Shown: piece after piece, positions 7,992 to 15,672 of the stretch
Layout of the letters: each line of letters begins with the position of its first letter
Position numbering within the stretch: position 1 is the first letter of the stretch
Assembly: GCA_001627335.1 (NCBI GenBank)
Contig: LUPK01000024.1
Span: 1-40,140, forward strand
DNA length: 40,140 nt
Reading direction: 5' to 3'
From: Nocardioides sp. REDSEA-S33_B3
GTDB lineage: Bacteria > Actinomycetota > Actinomycetes > Propionibacteriales > Nocardioidaceae
Notes under the pieces: model-generated
Told to the model about the DNA's origin: nothing
What the model saw: only the letters and a program-made list of their open reading frames with translations
The model's database searches: none
Translations under genes and position numbers: made by a program

Positions 7992-8915
7992 ATGCGCGTC
8001 GTGTTCGCCGGCACCCCCGAGGTCGCCGTCCCCGCCCTGGACGCCATCGCCGAGTCCCGCCACGAGCTGGTCGGCGTCGTCACCCGCCCCGACGCGCCCG
8101 CCGGCCGGGGCCGCAAGCTGGTCGCCAGCCCCGTGGCGCAGCGCGCCGAGGAGCTCGGCGTCCCGCTGCTCAAGCCCGAGCACCCGCGCGACCCGGAGTT
8201 CCAGGAGGCGCTGAAGCAGCTGCGCCCCGACTGCTGCCCCGTCGTCGCGTACGGCGCCCTCCTGCCCCAGTCCGCGCTGGACATCCCGCCCCACGGCTGG
8301 GTCAACCTGCACTTCTCCTGCCTGCCCGCGTGGCGCGGCGCCGCCCCGGTGCAGCACTCGATCTGGGCGGGCGACGAGGTCACCGGCGCGACGACCTTCC
8401 GCATCGTCAAGGCGATGGACGCCGGTCCGACCTTCGGGGTGATGACCGAGCGGATCCGCGAGACCGACACCGCCGGCGACCTGCTCACCCGCCTCGCCGA
8501 GGGCGGCGCCGGTCTGCTGGTGACCACGCTCGACGGCATCGAGGACGGCGTGCTCGTCCCGCGCGAGCAGCCCGAGGAGGGCGTCTCGATGGCCCCCAAG
8601 ATCCTCGTCGAGGACGCCAGGATCGACTGGACCGAGCCGGCCCAGGCCGTCGACCGGCGCATCCGCGCCTGCACGCCGTTCCCCGGCGCCTGGTCCACCT
8701 TCGAGGGCGAGCGCATCAAGATCGGCCCGGTCACCCAGGCCGCCTCGAACCTCGAGCCCGGCGAGATCGCCGTCGGCAAGAACCACGTCCTCGTCGGCAC
8801 CGGCACCTCCGCGGTGCGCCTCGGCGAGGTCAAGGCGTTCGGCAAGAAGCTGATGTCGGCGGCCGACTGGGCCCGGGGCGCGCGCCTGGAGGACGGCGCG
8901 CGGCTGGGCGACTGA
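7992..8915 (+). CDS. fmt: Methionyl-tRNA formyltransferase
   Basis: A 307-residue enzyme that formylates initiator Met-tRNA using 10-formyl-[22 protein letters not shown] is the typical N-terminus, [14 protein letters not shown] the loop that contacts tRNA, and [20 protein letters not shown] the catalytic block (normally with N, H and D residues; here the Asn position reads H-F-S as in other actinobacteria, and His is kept). The C-terminal OB-like domain starts at about residue 205. The ATG at 7992 is chosen over upstream in-frame codons that lie inside def. It runs between def and rsmB with 2- and 3-base gaps. Confidence 0.95.
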   Translation: MRVVFAGTPEVAVPALDAIAESRHELVGVVTRPDAPAGRGRKLVASPVAQRAEELGVPLLKPEHPRDPEFQEALKQLRPDCCPVVAYGALLPQSALDIPPHGWVNLHFSCLPAWRGAAPVQHSIWAGDEVTGATTFRIVKAMDAGPTFGVMTERIRETDTAGDLLTRLAEGGAGLLVTTLDGIEDGVLVPREQPEEGVSMAPKILVEDARIDWTEPAQAVDRRIRACTPFPGAWSTFEGERIKIGPVTQAASNLEPGEIAVGKNHVLVGTGTSAVRLGEVKAFGKKLMSAADWARGARLEDGARLGD

Positions 8916-8918
8916 GAG

Positions 8919-10256
8919 GTGACCGACCCGGCCCGGCAGGCGGCGCTCGAGGTCCTCACCGCGGTCCGCGAGCAGGACGCCTACACCAACCTGGTGCTCC
9001 CGGCGGTCCTGCGCCGCCACGGGCTGACCGGCCGCGACGCCGGCCTGGTGACCGAGCTCGCCTCCGGCACCGTACGCCGGCAAGGCACCTACGACGCGGT
9101 CCTGGCCGCCTGCGTGGACCGGCCACTGCGCCGGCTCTCACCCGACGTCCTGGACGTGCTGCGCTTGGGCACCCACCAGCTGCTGGCGACGCGCGTGCCG
9201 CCGCATGCGGCGATCGACACCTCCGTCGAGCTGGCCCGCTCCGTCGCTGGTAGCCGTCCCGCGGGGCTGGTCAACGCCGTGCTGCGCAAGGTCTCCGAAC
9301 TCGACCTGGAGGGTTGGCTGGCCGAGGTGGCCCCGCCGCGCGAGTCCGGGAGCGACCAGCACGACGCGGTCGTGCACAGCCACCCCGCGTGGGTGGTGGC
9401 CGAGCTGCGCAAGGCCGTCGGGGCCGACGAGGTCCAGGCCCTGCTCGCCGCCGACAACGACCCGCCCCGGGTGACCCTGGTCGCGCGGCCGGGGCTGGCG
9501 ACACGCGACGAGCTGCCCGGGGAGGCGACGCGGCTCTCCCCGCACGGGGTCGTGCTCGACGGGGGTGACCCCGGGAGCGTCCCCGCGGTGGCCGAGGGCC
9601 GAGCCGGGGTGCAGGACGAGGGCTCCCAGCTGGTCGCGCTCGCCCTGGCGGGCGCCGACCTCGACGGGGACGACCGGCGCTGGGCCGACTGGTGCGCCGG
9701 CCCCGGTGGCAAGAGCGCGCTGCTGGCGGCGCTCGCCGCGCAGCAGGGAGCCGCCCTCCTGGCCGTCGAGCGCGCCCACCACCGCGCCGGGCTCGTGCGC
9801 CGCAACCTGGCGACCAGCCCAGCGTCGTACCTCGTGGTGACGGGGGACGGCACCCGCCCGCCGGTGCGACCCGGCAGCCTCGACCGGGTGCTGGTCGACG
9901 CGCCGTGCAGCGGTCTGGGGGCGCTGCGGCGTCGTCCGGAGGCGCGCTGGCGCCGCAGTCGTAACGATCTGCGGGGCCTGGTGCCGCTGCAGCGCAGCCT
10001 CCTCGACAGCGCGATCACGTCGACGCGTCCGGGCGGAGTGGTGCTCTACGCGACCTGCTCGCCGGCGCTGTCGGAGACCGGGGGAGTCGTCTCCAAGGTG
10101 CTCGAGCAGCGCGACGACGTCGAGCTCGTGGACCTGCGTCCGGTGCTGAGCCAGGTCGAGGACTGCGACGGCCCGCTCGAGGGCACGCTCCAGCTCTGGC
10201 CGCATCGGCACGGGACCGATGCGATGTTCATGGCGCTGCTGCGCCGCAAGGGCTGA
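8919..10256 (+). CDS. rsmB: 16S rRNA (cytosine-967-C5)-methyltransferase
   Basis: A 445-residue SAM-dependent rRNA m5C methyltransferase of the RsmB/NOP2/Sun family. The N-terminal NusB-like RNA-binding domain covers roughly residues 1-145 (ARQAALEVLTAVREQDAYTN, RLGTHQLLATRVPPHAAIDT, GLVNAVLRKV). The methyltransferase domain has WADWCAGPGGKSALLAALAA for SAM binding, DAPCSGLGALRRRPEARWR (Cys about residue 330) and LYATCSPALSETGGVV, whose Cys (about residue 380) is the catalytic one. GTG start 3 bases after fmt, the conserved def-fmt-rsmB order. The stop is part of a 9-bp tandem repeat. Confidence 0.95.
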   Translation: MTDPARQAALEVLTAVREQDAYTNLVLPAVLRRHGLTGRDAGLVTELASGTVRRQGTYDAVLAACVDRPLRRLSPDVLDVLRLGTHQLLATRVPPHAAIDTSVELARSVAGSRPAGLVNAVLRKVSELDLEGWLAEVAPPRESGSDQHDAVVHSHPAWVVAELRKAVGADEVQALLAADNDPPRVTLVARPGLATRDELPGEATRLSPHGVVLDGGDPGSVPAVAEGRAGVQDEGSQLVALALAGADLDGDDRRWADWCAGPGGKSALLAALAAQQGAALLAVERAHHRAGLVRRNLATSPASYLVVTGDGTRPPVRPGSLDRVLVDAPCSGLGALRRRPEARWRRSRNDLRGLVPLQRSLLDSAITSTRPGGVVLYATCSPALSETGGVVSKVLEQRDDVELVDLRPVLSQVEDCDGPLEGTLQLWPHRHGTDAMFMALLRRKG

Positions 10257-10278
10257 GGACGCTGAGGACGCTGAGGAC
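10252..10278 (+). repeat. 9-bp tandem repeat, three units
   Basis: GCTGAGGAC is repeated three times end to end (10252-10260, 10261-10269, 10270-10278). The first copy contains the rsmB stop codon, and each copy carries GAGGA, which can act as a ribosome site for the ATG at 10285. Copy number changes would alter the spacing to that gene but not its frame. Confidence 0.85.
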
Positions 10279-10284
10279 GCCGCG

Positions 10285-10707
10285 ATGACCGACGAGCACC
10301 CGAGCACCACGACGCGCACGAGCCGACCCGGCGGGGTGCTCGTCCTGCTGCTCCTCGTGCTCGCGCTGGCCGCCGCCCTGCTGTGGGCCCGCCCGTGGCG
10401 CCCGGCGGTCGAGGCCGTCTCCACCGGGGAGGTGTCCTGCGCGTGGGACGACGGCGCCGCGGTGGTCCGGGTGCCGGTGCGCGTCGAGGGTCGCGGCGAC
10501 GTCCCGGTGATGGTCCGCGCGTTCGTGCACCGGGTGCGCGACCCTCGCACCCAGCCCTACGTCGCGACGGTGGACACCGAGGTCGCTGCCGGCAGCCGCC
10601 GGGTGGTCGAGCTGAGCATCCCGATGACCCGTCGCGAGTGGCGCGAGGGTCGTGCGGCCTGCAGCGTCGCCGTCGCGGTCGGCGAGGACCCGCCTCCTCT
10701 TCCCTGA
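10285..10707 (+). CDS. Membrane-anchored protein of unknown function
   Basis: A 140-residue protein. Residues 1-14 are polar (MTDEHPSTTTRTSRPGG), followed by one hydrophobic helix (VLVLLLLVLALAAALLW, about residues 18-35) and a positive RPWRP stop-transfer. The rest looks like an extracytoplasmic beta-rich domain (VEAVSTGEVSCAWDDG..., VPVRVEGRGDVPVMVRAF) with two cysteines (SCAW and AACSVA) that could form a disulfide. The ATG at 10285 is preferred over in-frame codons inside rsmB. It sits 28 bases after rsmB and may be co-transcribed. I do not recognise the family. Confidence 0.65.
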   Translation: MTDEHPSTTTRTSRPGGVLVLLLLVLALAAALLWARPWRPAVEAVSTGEVSCAWDDGAAVVRVPVRVEGRGDVPVMVRAFVHRVRDPRTQPYVATVDTEVAAGSRRVVELSIPMTRREWREGRAACSVAVAVGEDPPPLP

Positions 10708-10714
10708 GGCCCAC

Positions 10715-10720
10715 TACGCT
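10715..10720 (+). promoter_or_regulatory. Probable -10 element for the leaderless primase-polymerase gene
   Basis: TACGCT (TANNNT) ends 6 bases before the ATG at 10727 and lies just after the stop of the preceding gene. No Shine-Dalgarno is visible in front of the ATG. Confidence 0.4.
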
Positions 10721-10726
10721 CGCGGC

Positions 10727-11701
10727 ATGCCCTCGAAGCCGCCCGCCGTCGAGATCGAGGTCGACGACAAGGTGGTGCGGGTCTCCAACCCCGACCGGGT
10801 CTACTTCCCGGAGTCGGGGGCCACGAAGCTCGACCTCGTCGAGTACTACCTGGCCGTCGGCCCGGGCATCGTGAACGCGCTCTACGAGCGCCCGTGCATG
10901 CTGCACCGCTTCCCCAAGGGCCTCGCGGGCGACAAGGTCCACCAGAAGCGGGTGCCGGCCGGCGCGCCCGACTGGATCGACACCGTCGAGCTGCAGTTCC
11001 CGCGCTGGAACCGCACCGCCGACGAGCTCTGCGTCACCGAGCTCGCCCAGGTGATCTGGGCGGTGCAGATGTCGACCGTCGAGTTCCACCCCTGGAACAG
11101 CCGGCGCGCCGACACCGAGAGACCCGACGAGTGGCGCATCGACCTCGACCCCGGCCCGGACTGCGACTACGCCGCGGTCCAGCGGGTCGCCCACGTCGTC
11201 CACGAGGTGCTCGACGAGCTGGGCGTCGAGGGGTTCCCCAAGACGAGCGGCTCCAAGGGGCTGCACGTCTACGTGCGCATCCGCCCCGACCACGGCTTCC
11301 AGGACGTACGCCGCGGGGCGCTCGCCTTCGCCCGTGAGGTCGAGCGGCGCAGCGACGACGTGACCACCACGTGGTGGAAGAAGGACCGCGACCCCTCGCA
11401 GGTCTTCGTCGACTACAACCAGAACGCCCGCGACCACACCATCGCCGCGGCGTACTCCGTCCGCGGGCTGCCCGACGCGCGGGTCTCCACCCCGATCCGC
11501 TGGGCCGAGGTCGATGACGCCGACCCCCGCGACTTCACGATCTTCACCGTGCCGCAGCGCTTCGCTGAGCTGGGCGACCTGCACGAGCGGATCGACGAGA
11601 GAGCCTGGGACATCACGCCGCTGCTGGAGTGGGCCGACCGAGACGAGGCCGAGGGCGCGGATCCCCCGGCCGGGCCCGAGGGACCGGGGGAGAGCGACTG
11701 A
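10727..11701 (+). CDS. Stand-alone LigD-type primase-polymerase
   Basis: A 324-residue archaeo-eukaryotic primase-like polymerase of the LigD PolDom family. Blocks in order: VVRVSNPDRVYFPESGATKL (N-terminal signature), RPCMLHRFPKGLAGD, STVEFHPWNS, WRIDLDPGPD (catalytic Asp139 and Asp141, the DxD metal pair), FPKTSGSKGLHVYVRI, and VFVDYNQNARDHTIAAAYSV with STPIRWAEV. In full LigD this domain adds nucleotides during end joining. Here it has no ligase or nuclease domain, and neither Ku nor ligase genes are in the window. It resembles the stand-alone Prim-Pol proteins of mycobacteria, which have been linked to gap filling. It overlaps the next gene by one base (TGATG). Confidence 0.88.
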   Translation: MPSKPPAVEIEVDDKVVRVSNPDRVYFPESGATKLDLVEYYLAVGPGIVNALYERPCMLHRFPKGLAGDKVHQKRVPAGAPDWIDTVELQFPRWNRTADELCVTELAQVIWAVQMSTVEFHPWNSRRADTERPDEWRIDLDPGPDCDYAAVQRVAHVVHEVLDELGVEGFPKTSGSKGLHVYVRIRPDHGFQDVRRGALAFAREVERRSDDVTTTWWKKDRDPSQVFVDYNQNARDHTIAAAYSVRGLPDARVSTPIRWAEVDDADPRDFTIFTVPQRFAELGDLHERIDERAWDITPLLEWADRDEAEGADPPAGPEGPGESD

Positions 11702-12132
11702 TGCGCGGCACCTGGGACGACGTCAACCGCCGCCTCGCCGGCGCGATCCTCGCGCTCGACCTCGACGACGTGCTGGTCGTCGCCGAGCAGGTCGAGCAGC
11801 CCCGCAAGGCCTTCTTCAGGAAGCAGGCGCCCACCCCGCCGCACCGGTGGGCCTCGGTGACCGCCGCCCGCACAGCACTGATCGCCGAGGTCGTCGGCTC
11901 GACCAGCTTCGGCGGCGAGTGGGACACCGCCGCCGAGGTCGAGGCCCTCCTGACGAAGCAGGGCTGGCAGAAGCCGTGGTCGCCCGACCTGAGCGCGTGG
12001 ATGCGCGAGGCCCCGCTGCAGAAGGCGCCGGTCATCGCCCTGGCGATCGTCCGTGCGCTCCAGGCGCTGGGCTGCGAGGTCGCCGACCTCGAGGTCACCC
12101 TGCGCCGTGAGGAGTCGGCACCCGAGGTGTGA
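11701..12132 (+). CDS. Conserved hypothetical protein
   Basis: A 143-residue soluble protein, no signal peptide or membrane segment. The ATG overlaps the stop of the primase-polymerase gene (TGATG), so the two are translationally coupled. The sequence has an N-terminal helix and strand (WDDVNRRLAGAILALDLDDV), a basic QPRKAFFRKQAPTPPHRWAS stretch, and a C-terminal part (PLQKAPVIALAIVRALQALG) likely to be helical. It is clearly coding, with consistent codon bias, but I cannot assign a family. The coupling suggests, but does not show, a shared role with the polymerase. Confidence 0.7.
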   Translation: MRGTWDDVNRRLAGAILALDLDDVLVVAEQVEQPRKAFFRKQAPTPPHRWASVTAARTALIAEVVGSTSFGGEWDTAAEVEALLTKQGWQKPWSPDLSAWMREAPLQKAPVIALAIVRALQALGCEVADLEVTLRREESAPEV

Positions 12133-12188
12133 GGAGCGCCCCGGGCTGGGGCGGGGGAGTGAGCGACGATCTGGGAGGATGACCGCTC

Positions 12189-12851
12189 GTGGGTATCCAG
12201 ATCACGCCGAGCATCCTCAACGCCGACTTCGCCGCCCTCGGGGCCGAGGTGGCCCGCATCCCCAGCGCCGACTGGATCCACGTGGACGTCATGGACAACC
12301 ACTTCGTCCCCAACCTCACCTTCGGGCCGACGATGGTCGAGGCGCTGGCCCGCTCCACCGACATCCCGCTGGACGCGCACCTGATGATCGCCGACGCCGA
12401 CCGGCACGCCCCGACGTACGTCGAGGCCGGCTGTGCCTCGGTGACCTTCCACGTCGAGGCGGCGGCTGCGCCGGTCCGCCTGGCCCGCGAGATCCGCGCT
12501 GCCGGCGGTCGCGCGTCGATGGCGCTCAAGCCGGCCACCCCGGTCGAGCCGTACGAGGACATGCTCGGCGAGCTCGACATGCTGCTCCTGATGACCGTCG
12601 AGCCCGGCTTCGGCGGCCAGAAGTTCCTCGACCTCGTGCTGCCCAAGATCCGCCGTGCCCGGGCCCTGATGGACAAGCACGGCGTCGAGACCTGGCTCCA
12701 GGTCGACGGGGGAGTCTCGCTGGAGACAATCGAGCGCTGCGCCGAGGCCGGTGCCGACACCTTCGTTGCCGGCTCCGCCGTGTTCTCCGCCGACGACCCC
12801 GACGCCATGGTCAACGCCCTGCGCGCGAAGGCGTCCGACTCGCGCGACTGA
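12189..12851 (+). CDS. rpe: Ribulose-phosphate 3-epimerase
   Basis: A 220-residue TIM-barrel metalloenzyme interconverting ribulose-5-phosphate and xylulose-5-phosphate in the pentose phosphate pathway. Motifs: [35 protein letters not shown] (metal ligands and catalytic Asp), DAHLMI (His), [12 protein letters not shown] (mobile loop) and [12 protein letters not shown] (catalytic Asp and phosphate loop), with GSAVFS at the end. The GTG at 12189 has GGAGG 10 bases upstream. It lies ahead of the rib operon, which uses ribulose-5-phosphate as substrate for RibB, although the TetR gene stands between. Confidence 0.96.
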   Translation: MGIQITPSILNADFAALGAEVARIPSADWIHVDVMDNHFVPNLTFGPTMVEALARSTDIPLDAHLMIADADRHAPTYVEAGCASVTFHVEAAAAPVRLAREIRAAGGRASMALKPATPVEPYEDMLGELDMLLLMTVEPGFGGQKFLDLVLPKIRRARALMDKHGVETWLQVDGGVSLETIERCAEAGADTFVAGSAVFSADDPDAMVNALRAKASDSRD

Positions 12852-12906
12852 CCGCGGCATCCTGCCCTCGGCCCGTCGCCCGTCGCCCGTGGGGTGCCGA
12901 TCAGCT

Positions 12907-12997
12907 TGGACGGACGTCCGTTCATAGGGCCGGCAGCACCCGTGAGCGGACGTCCGTCCAAGAGACCCGGTCACCACCCTGGACGGACGTCCGTCCA
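12907..12997 (+). promoter_or_regulatory. Three regularly spaced palindromes (probable TetR-type operators)
   Basis: Copy 3 (12980-12997) is a perfect 18-bp palindrome TGGACGGACGTCCGTCCA. Copy 1 (12907-12924) has one mismatched pair, and copy 2 (12943-12960) keeps the right half-site intact with two altered left bases. The centres are 36 and 37 bp apart, about 3.5 DNA turns. The core GGACGTCC is conserved in all. The site lies between rpe and a TetR-family gene, and the shape is typical of TetR operators, so autoregulation is the natural guess. The 230-base gap 12852-13081 holds these sites and no gene. Confidence 0.7.
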
Positions 12998-13070
12998 ACC
13001 GGAGACCACCCCCCTGAGGGGCACCCGGCTGGCTGTGGATGACCACCGCCCGCGAACGCACATCCGTGGT

Positions 13071-13086
13071 GGCATGGACACATGCC
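13071..13086 (+). repeat. Inverted repeat over the TetR start codon
   Basis: GGCATG (13071-13076), loop GACA, CATGCC (13081-13086). The right arm contains the ATG start at 13082. In RNA this forms a small 6-bp hairpin covering the start codon; in DNA it could be a half-occupied operator. It differs from the three upstream palindromes. Confidence 0.5.
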
Positions 13087-13621
13087 GAAACGCACCGATG
13101 TCGACGGACGCGCGTTCGGCCTGCTGGGCGTCTCCGAGCTGATCCTGGAGGAGCGCGGCCCACGCGGGCTGTCGCTGCGTGCCATCGCGGGCCGCATGCG
13201 GATGAGCCTGGGTTCGTTGTGCGACCACTACGGTTCGAGGCGGCGCCTCATGCACCTCATGTGCCAGATGGCGTCGCAGGCCTGGGTGAAGGATCTTCGG
13301 TGCCAGGTGGTGGACCGTGGGGCCCAGGGGTTCCTGCCGGCCGACGATGACGGCGTCCTGGCCGCCCGGCTGTGGGCCTCGTGGGTGGAGCTGAGCCGAT
13401 CGGACCCTGAGCTACGTGGCACCGTCGGGGACATGCGCCTCGAGGAGCGCGCCATCCTCGCCGAGGCCACCGGTGAGCGCGACGACGACGTCCTGGACAC
13501 GTGGCTCGCCATCGCCGACGGGTTGCGTTACCGCATCATCGCGCCGGTGGATCCGCTGGACCGCGATCGGGCCCACTGGCTCTGGGCCCACGCGGTCGGC
13601 GACCACGCCGAGGCGGCCTGA
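13082..13621 (+). CDS. TetR-family transcriptional regulator
   Basis: A 179-residue protein. The N-terminal helix-turn-helix runs from about residue 12 to 60: FGLLGVSELILEERGPRGLS then LRAIAGRMRMSLGSLCDHYG, matching the TetR_N pattern with LSLRAIA as helix 2 and the recognition helix MSLGSLCDHYGSRRRLM. The C-terminal part (LWASWVELSRSDPEL and ERDDDVLDTWLAIADGLRYR) resembles a TetR ligand/dimer domain. The ligand is unknown and no transporter or enzyme target is adjacent. It is preceded by three palindromes that are probably its own operators. Codon use is slightly less biased than in neighbours, with several A/T third positions, consistent with later acquisition. Confidence 0.85.
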   Translation: MPKRTDVDGRAFGLLGVSELILEERGPRGLSLRAIAGRMRMSLGSLCDHYGSRRRLMHLMCQMASQAWVKDLRCQVVDRGAQGFLPADDDGVLAARLWASWVELSRSDPELRGTVGDMRLEERAILAEATGERDDDVLDTWLAIADGLRYRIIAPVDPLDRDRAHWLWAHAVGDHAEAA

Positions 13622-13668
13622 GGGGCGACGTGACCACGGTCACCGGGAACAAACGCCGAGCGCTGTGG

Positions 13669-13696
13669 TTGACTACCGCAGACGAGTGAACATGCT
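13669..13696 (+). promoter_or_regulatory. Probable promoter of the riboflavin operon
   Basis: TTGACT at 13669-13674 is followed after 16 bp by CATGCT at 13691-13696, a near TANNNT. Transcription would begin just before the FMN riboswitch, as expected. Confidence 0.5.
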
Positions 13697-13702
13697 CGCG
13701 TG

Positions 13703-13836
13703 CTCTGGGGGCGGTGAAATTCCGCACCGGCGGTGAGTGGCCGAGAGGCCGCGCAGCCCGCGACCCGGTGACAGCCAGTCACCGGTGGACCAGGTGAGAT
13801 TCCTGGGCCGACGGTCAAAGTCCGGATGAGAAGCGC
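13703..13836 (+). promoter_or_regulatory. FMN riboswitch (RFN element)
   Basis: The conserved RFN core is present in order: GGGGGCGGTGAAATTCCGCA then CCGGCGGT (13707-13734), a variable arm, AGCCCGCGACCC (13755-13766), TGGACCAGGTGAGATTCC (13786-13803), and GGGCCGACGGTCAAAGTCC then GGATGAGA (13805-13831). It lies upstream of ribD and downstream of the TetR gene. FMN binding should switch off the rib operon. It occupies most of the 304-base gap 13622-13925. Confidence 0.97.
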
Positions 13837-13859
13837 ACGCAGCGGCAGGTCACCCGCGC

Positions 13860-13914
13860 GCCGTCGCGAGACGGCCGCGAGCGCCCGCCGTCCCCCAGGG
13901 TCCGCGACCGGACC
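13860..13914 (+). promoter_or_regulatory. Candidate riboswitch expression platform (two hairpins before ribD)
   Basis: GCCGTC-GCGA-GACGGC (13860-13875) and GGTCCG-CGAC-CGGACC (13899-13914). The second hairpin ends one base before the GAGGAC ribosome site (13915-13920) of ribD. In actinobacteria RFN control is often at translation initiation, so a structure next to the ribosome site fits. No T-run suggests a classical terminator. Confidence 0.4.
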
Positions 13915-13925
13915 GAGGACGAGCG

Positions 13926-15035
13926 ATGAGCGACCAGGGCACCCCCACGTGGACCGCCGCCGAGGAGACCGCCATGCGGCGCGCCCTCGAGCTCGCAGCC
14001 ACCCCGGGCGTGCCCACCGGCCCCAACCCCCGCGTCGGCTGCGTCCTGCTCGACGACGACGGCCGCACCGTGGCCGAGGGGTTCCACCGCGGTGCGGGCT
14101 CGGCGCACGCCGAGGTCGACGCCCTCACCGCTGCCGGTGACCGCGCCCGAGGCGCCACCGCCGTGGTCACCCTCGAGCCCTGCAACCACACCGGCCGCAC
14201 CGGCCCCTGCGCCCAGGCGCTGATCGCTGCCGGCGTACGCCGCGTGGTGCACGCCCAGCGCGACCCCAACCCCGACGCCGCAGGCGGCGCGGAGACCCTG
14301 CGGGTGGCCGGCATCGAGGTCGTCGACGGGTTGCTCGCCGACGACGCCCACGCCCTCAACCGGGTCTGGACCTTCGCGGTCGAGACCGGCCGCCCCTTCG
14401 TCACCTGGAAGTTCGCCACCACCCTCGACGGTCGCAGCGCGGCCGCCGACGGCACCAGCCGCTGGGTCTCCGGCACCGCCGCGCGGCGCGACACCCACCG
14501 GCTCCGGGCGCTCGTCGACACGATGCTCGTCGGCACCAACACCGTCGAGGTCGACGACCCGCAGCTGACCGTGCGCGACGCCCACGACCGGCCGCTGCCG
14601 CACCAGCCGCTGCGCGCCGTCATGGGCCTGCGCGACCTCGCCCCCGATCGCCGCGTCCTCGACGACCAGGCGGAGACGGTGCACCTGCGCACCCGCGACC
14701 CGCACCTGGCGCTGCAGGCGCTGCGCGAGCGCGACCGCCAGCACGTCTTCCTCGAGGGCGGCCCGACCCTGGCCGCTGCCTTCGTGCACGAGGGCCTGGT
14801 CGACGAGGTCGTCGTCTACGTCGCGCCCTTCCTCCTCGGCGCCGGCCAGCAGGCTGTGGCCGACCTCGGCATCACCACCATCGCCGACGCCTGGCGCCCC
14901 CGGGTCGTCGACCTCACCGTGCTCGAGCCCGTCGTCGACGGCGAGGAGCCGAATGTCCGGCTCACCCTCGAGCCGCCCTCGTCGGTCGAGGTGCGAGCGC
15001 AGCGAGCCACGAGACCCCACCGAGAGGACCACTGA
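13926..15035 (+). CDS. ribD: Bifunctional riboflavin deaminase/reductase
   Basis: A 369-residue enzyme for two early riboflavin steps. The deaminase domain (about residues 12-150) carries the zinc motifs SAHAEVDAL (HAE) and TLEPCNHTGRTGPC (PCxxxxxxxxC), plus PTGPNPRVGCVL. The reductase domain (about 155-355) has VTWKFATTLDGRSAA, GTNTVEVDDPQLTVR and VFLEGGPTLAAAFV. The ATG at 13926 follows GAGGAC by 5 bases. It is the first gene after the FMN riboswitch. The last ~15 residues (EVRAQRATRPHREDH) come from a repeat-like DNA segment and look like an add-on tail. Confidence 0.96.
   Translation: MSDQGTPTWTAAEETAMRRALELAATPGVPTGPNPRVGCVLLDDDGRTVAEGFHRGAGSAHAEVDALTAAGDRARGATAVVTLEPCNHTGRTGPCAQALIAAGVRRVVHAQRDPNPDAAGGAETLRVAGIEVVDGLLADDAHALNRVWTFAVETGRPFVTWKFATTLDGRSAAADGTSRWVSGTAARRDTHRLRALVDTMLVGTNTVEVDDPQLTVRDAHDRPLPHQPLRAVMGLRDLAPDRRVLDDQAETVHLRTRDPHLALQALRERDRQHVFLEGGPTLAAAFVHEGLVDEVVVYVAPFLLGAGQQAVADLGITTIADAWRPRVVDLTVLEPVVDGEEPNVRLTLEPPSSVEVRAQRATRPHREDH
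14984..15016 (+). repeat. Repeat-like GC-rich segment at the end of ribD
   Basis: The stretch reads GGTCGAGGTGCGAGCGC then AGCGAGCCACGAGACC. It has GCGAGC on both sides of the centre. From memory this resembles a short intergenic repeat common in Nocardioides-type genomes. Here it is translated as the ribD tail. No second copy was found in this window. Confidence 0.3.
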
Positions 15036-15036
15036 C

Positions 15037-15672
15037 ATGTTCACCGGCATCGTCGAGGAGCTCGGCACCGTCGAGTCCGTCGAGGACCAGGGCGACGCGA
15101 TCCGCCTCACCGTCCGCGCCACCACCGTGCTGGAGGGCACCGGCCTGGGCGACAGCATCGCCGTCAACGGCTGCTGCCTGACCGTCGCCACCCGCACCGA
15201 CGACACGTGGACCGCCGACGTCATGCAGGAGACGCTCGACAGGACCAGCCTGCACGGCGTCGCCCCCGGCGACACCGTCAACCTCGAGCGGGCCGTCACC
15301 GCCGACAAGCGTCTCGGCGGCCACATCGTGCAGGGCCACGTCGACGGTGTCGGCACCGTCCTGGCCCGCACCCCCAGCGAGCACTGGGAGGTCGTCGAGG
15401 TCGCGATGCCCGAGGAGATGGGCCGCTACCTCGTCGACAAGGGCTCCATCACCGTCGACGGCGTCAGCCTCACCGTCGTCGAGGCACGCCCCACGAGCTT
15501 CACCGTGAGCCTCATCCCCGAGACGCTCGCGCGCACCACCCTCGGTCACCGGCAGGTCGGCGACCGGGTCAACCTCGAGACCGACGTGATCGCCAAGCAC
15601 GTCGCCAAGCTCGTCGCGGCCTACCTCCCCACGGCGGCCGGCGAGCAGCACAGCAAGGAGCAGCAGGCATGA
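15037..15672 (+). CDS. ribE: Riboflavin synthase alpha chain
   Basis: A 211-residue enzyme that dismutates two 6,7-dimethyl-8-ribityllumazine molecules to riboflavin. It has the two-fold repeated lumazine-binding fold: [19 protein letters not shown] and VNGCCLTVA in repeat 1; [13 protein letters not shown] and [20 protein letters not shown] in repeat 2. The start MFTGIVEE is characteristic. It begins one base after the ribD stop and its own stop overlaps ribBA (ATGA). It works with RibH, which supplies the lumazine. Confidence 0.96.
   Translation: MFTGIVEELGTVESVEDQGDAIRLTVRATTVLEGTGLGDSIAVNGCCLTVATRTDDTWTADVMQETLDRTSLHGVAPGDTVNLERAVTADKRLGGHIVQGHVDGVGTVLARTPSEHWEVVEVAMPEEMGRYLVDKGSITVDGVSLTVVEARPTSFTVSLIPETLARTTLGHRQVGDRVNLETDVIAKHVAKLVAAYLPTAAGEQHSKEQQA

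Noticed and set aside
12907..12997. Insertion-sequence terminal repeats
   Set aside because: Each copy is itself a palindrome and there is no transposase or target duplication; operator sites explain them better.
13082..13621. Regulator of the riboflavin operon
   Set aside because: The rib operon has its own promoter and FMN riboswitch, and none of the palindromes lies near 13669; a link is not supported.
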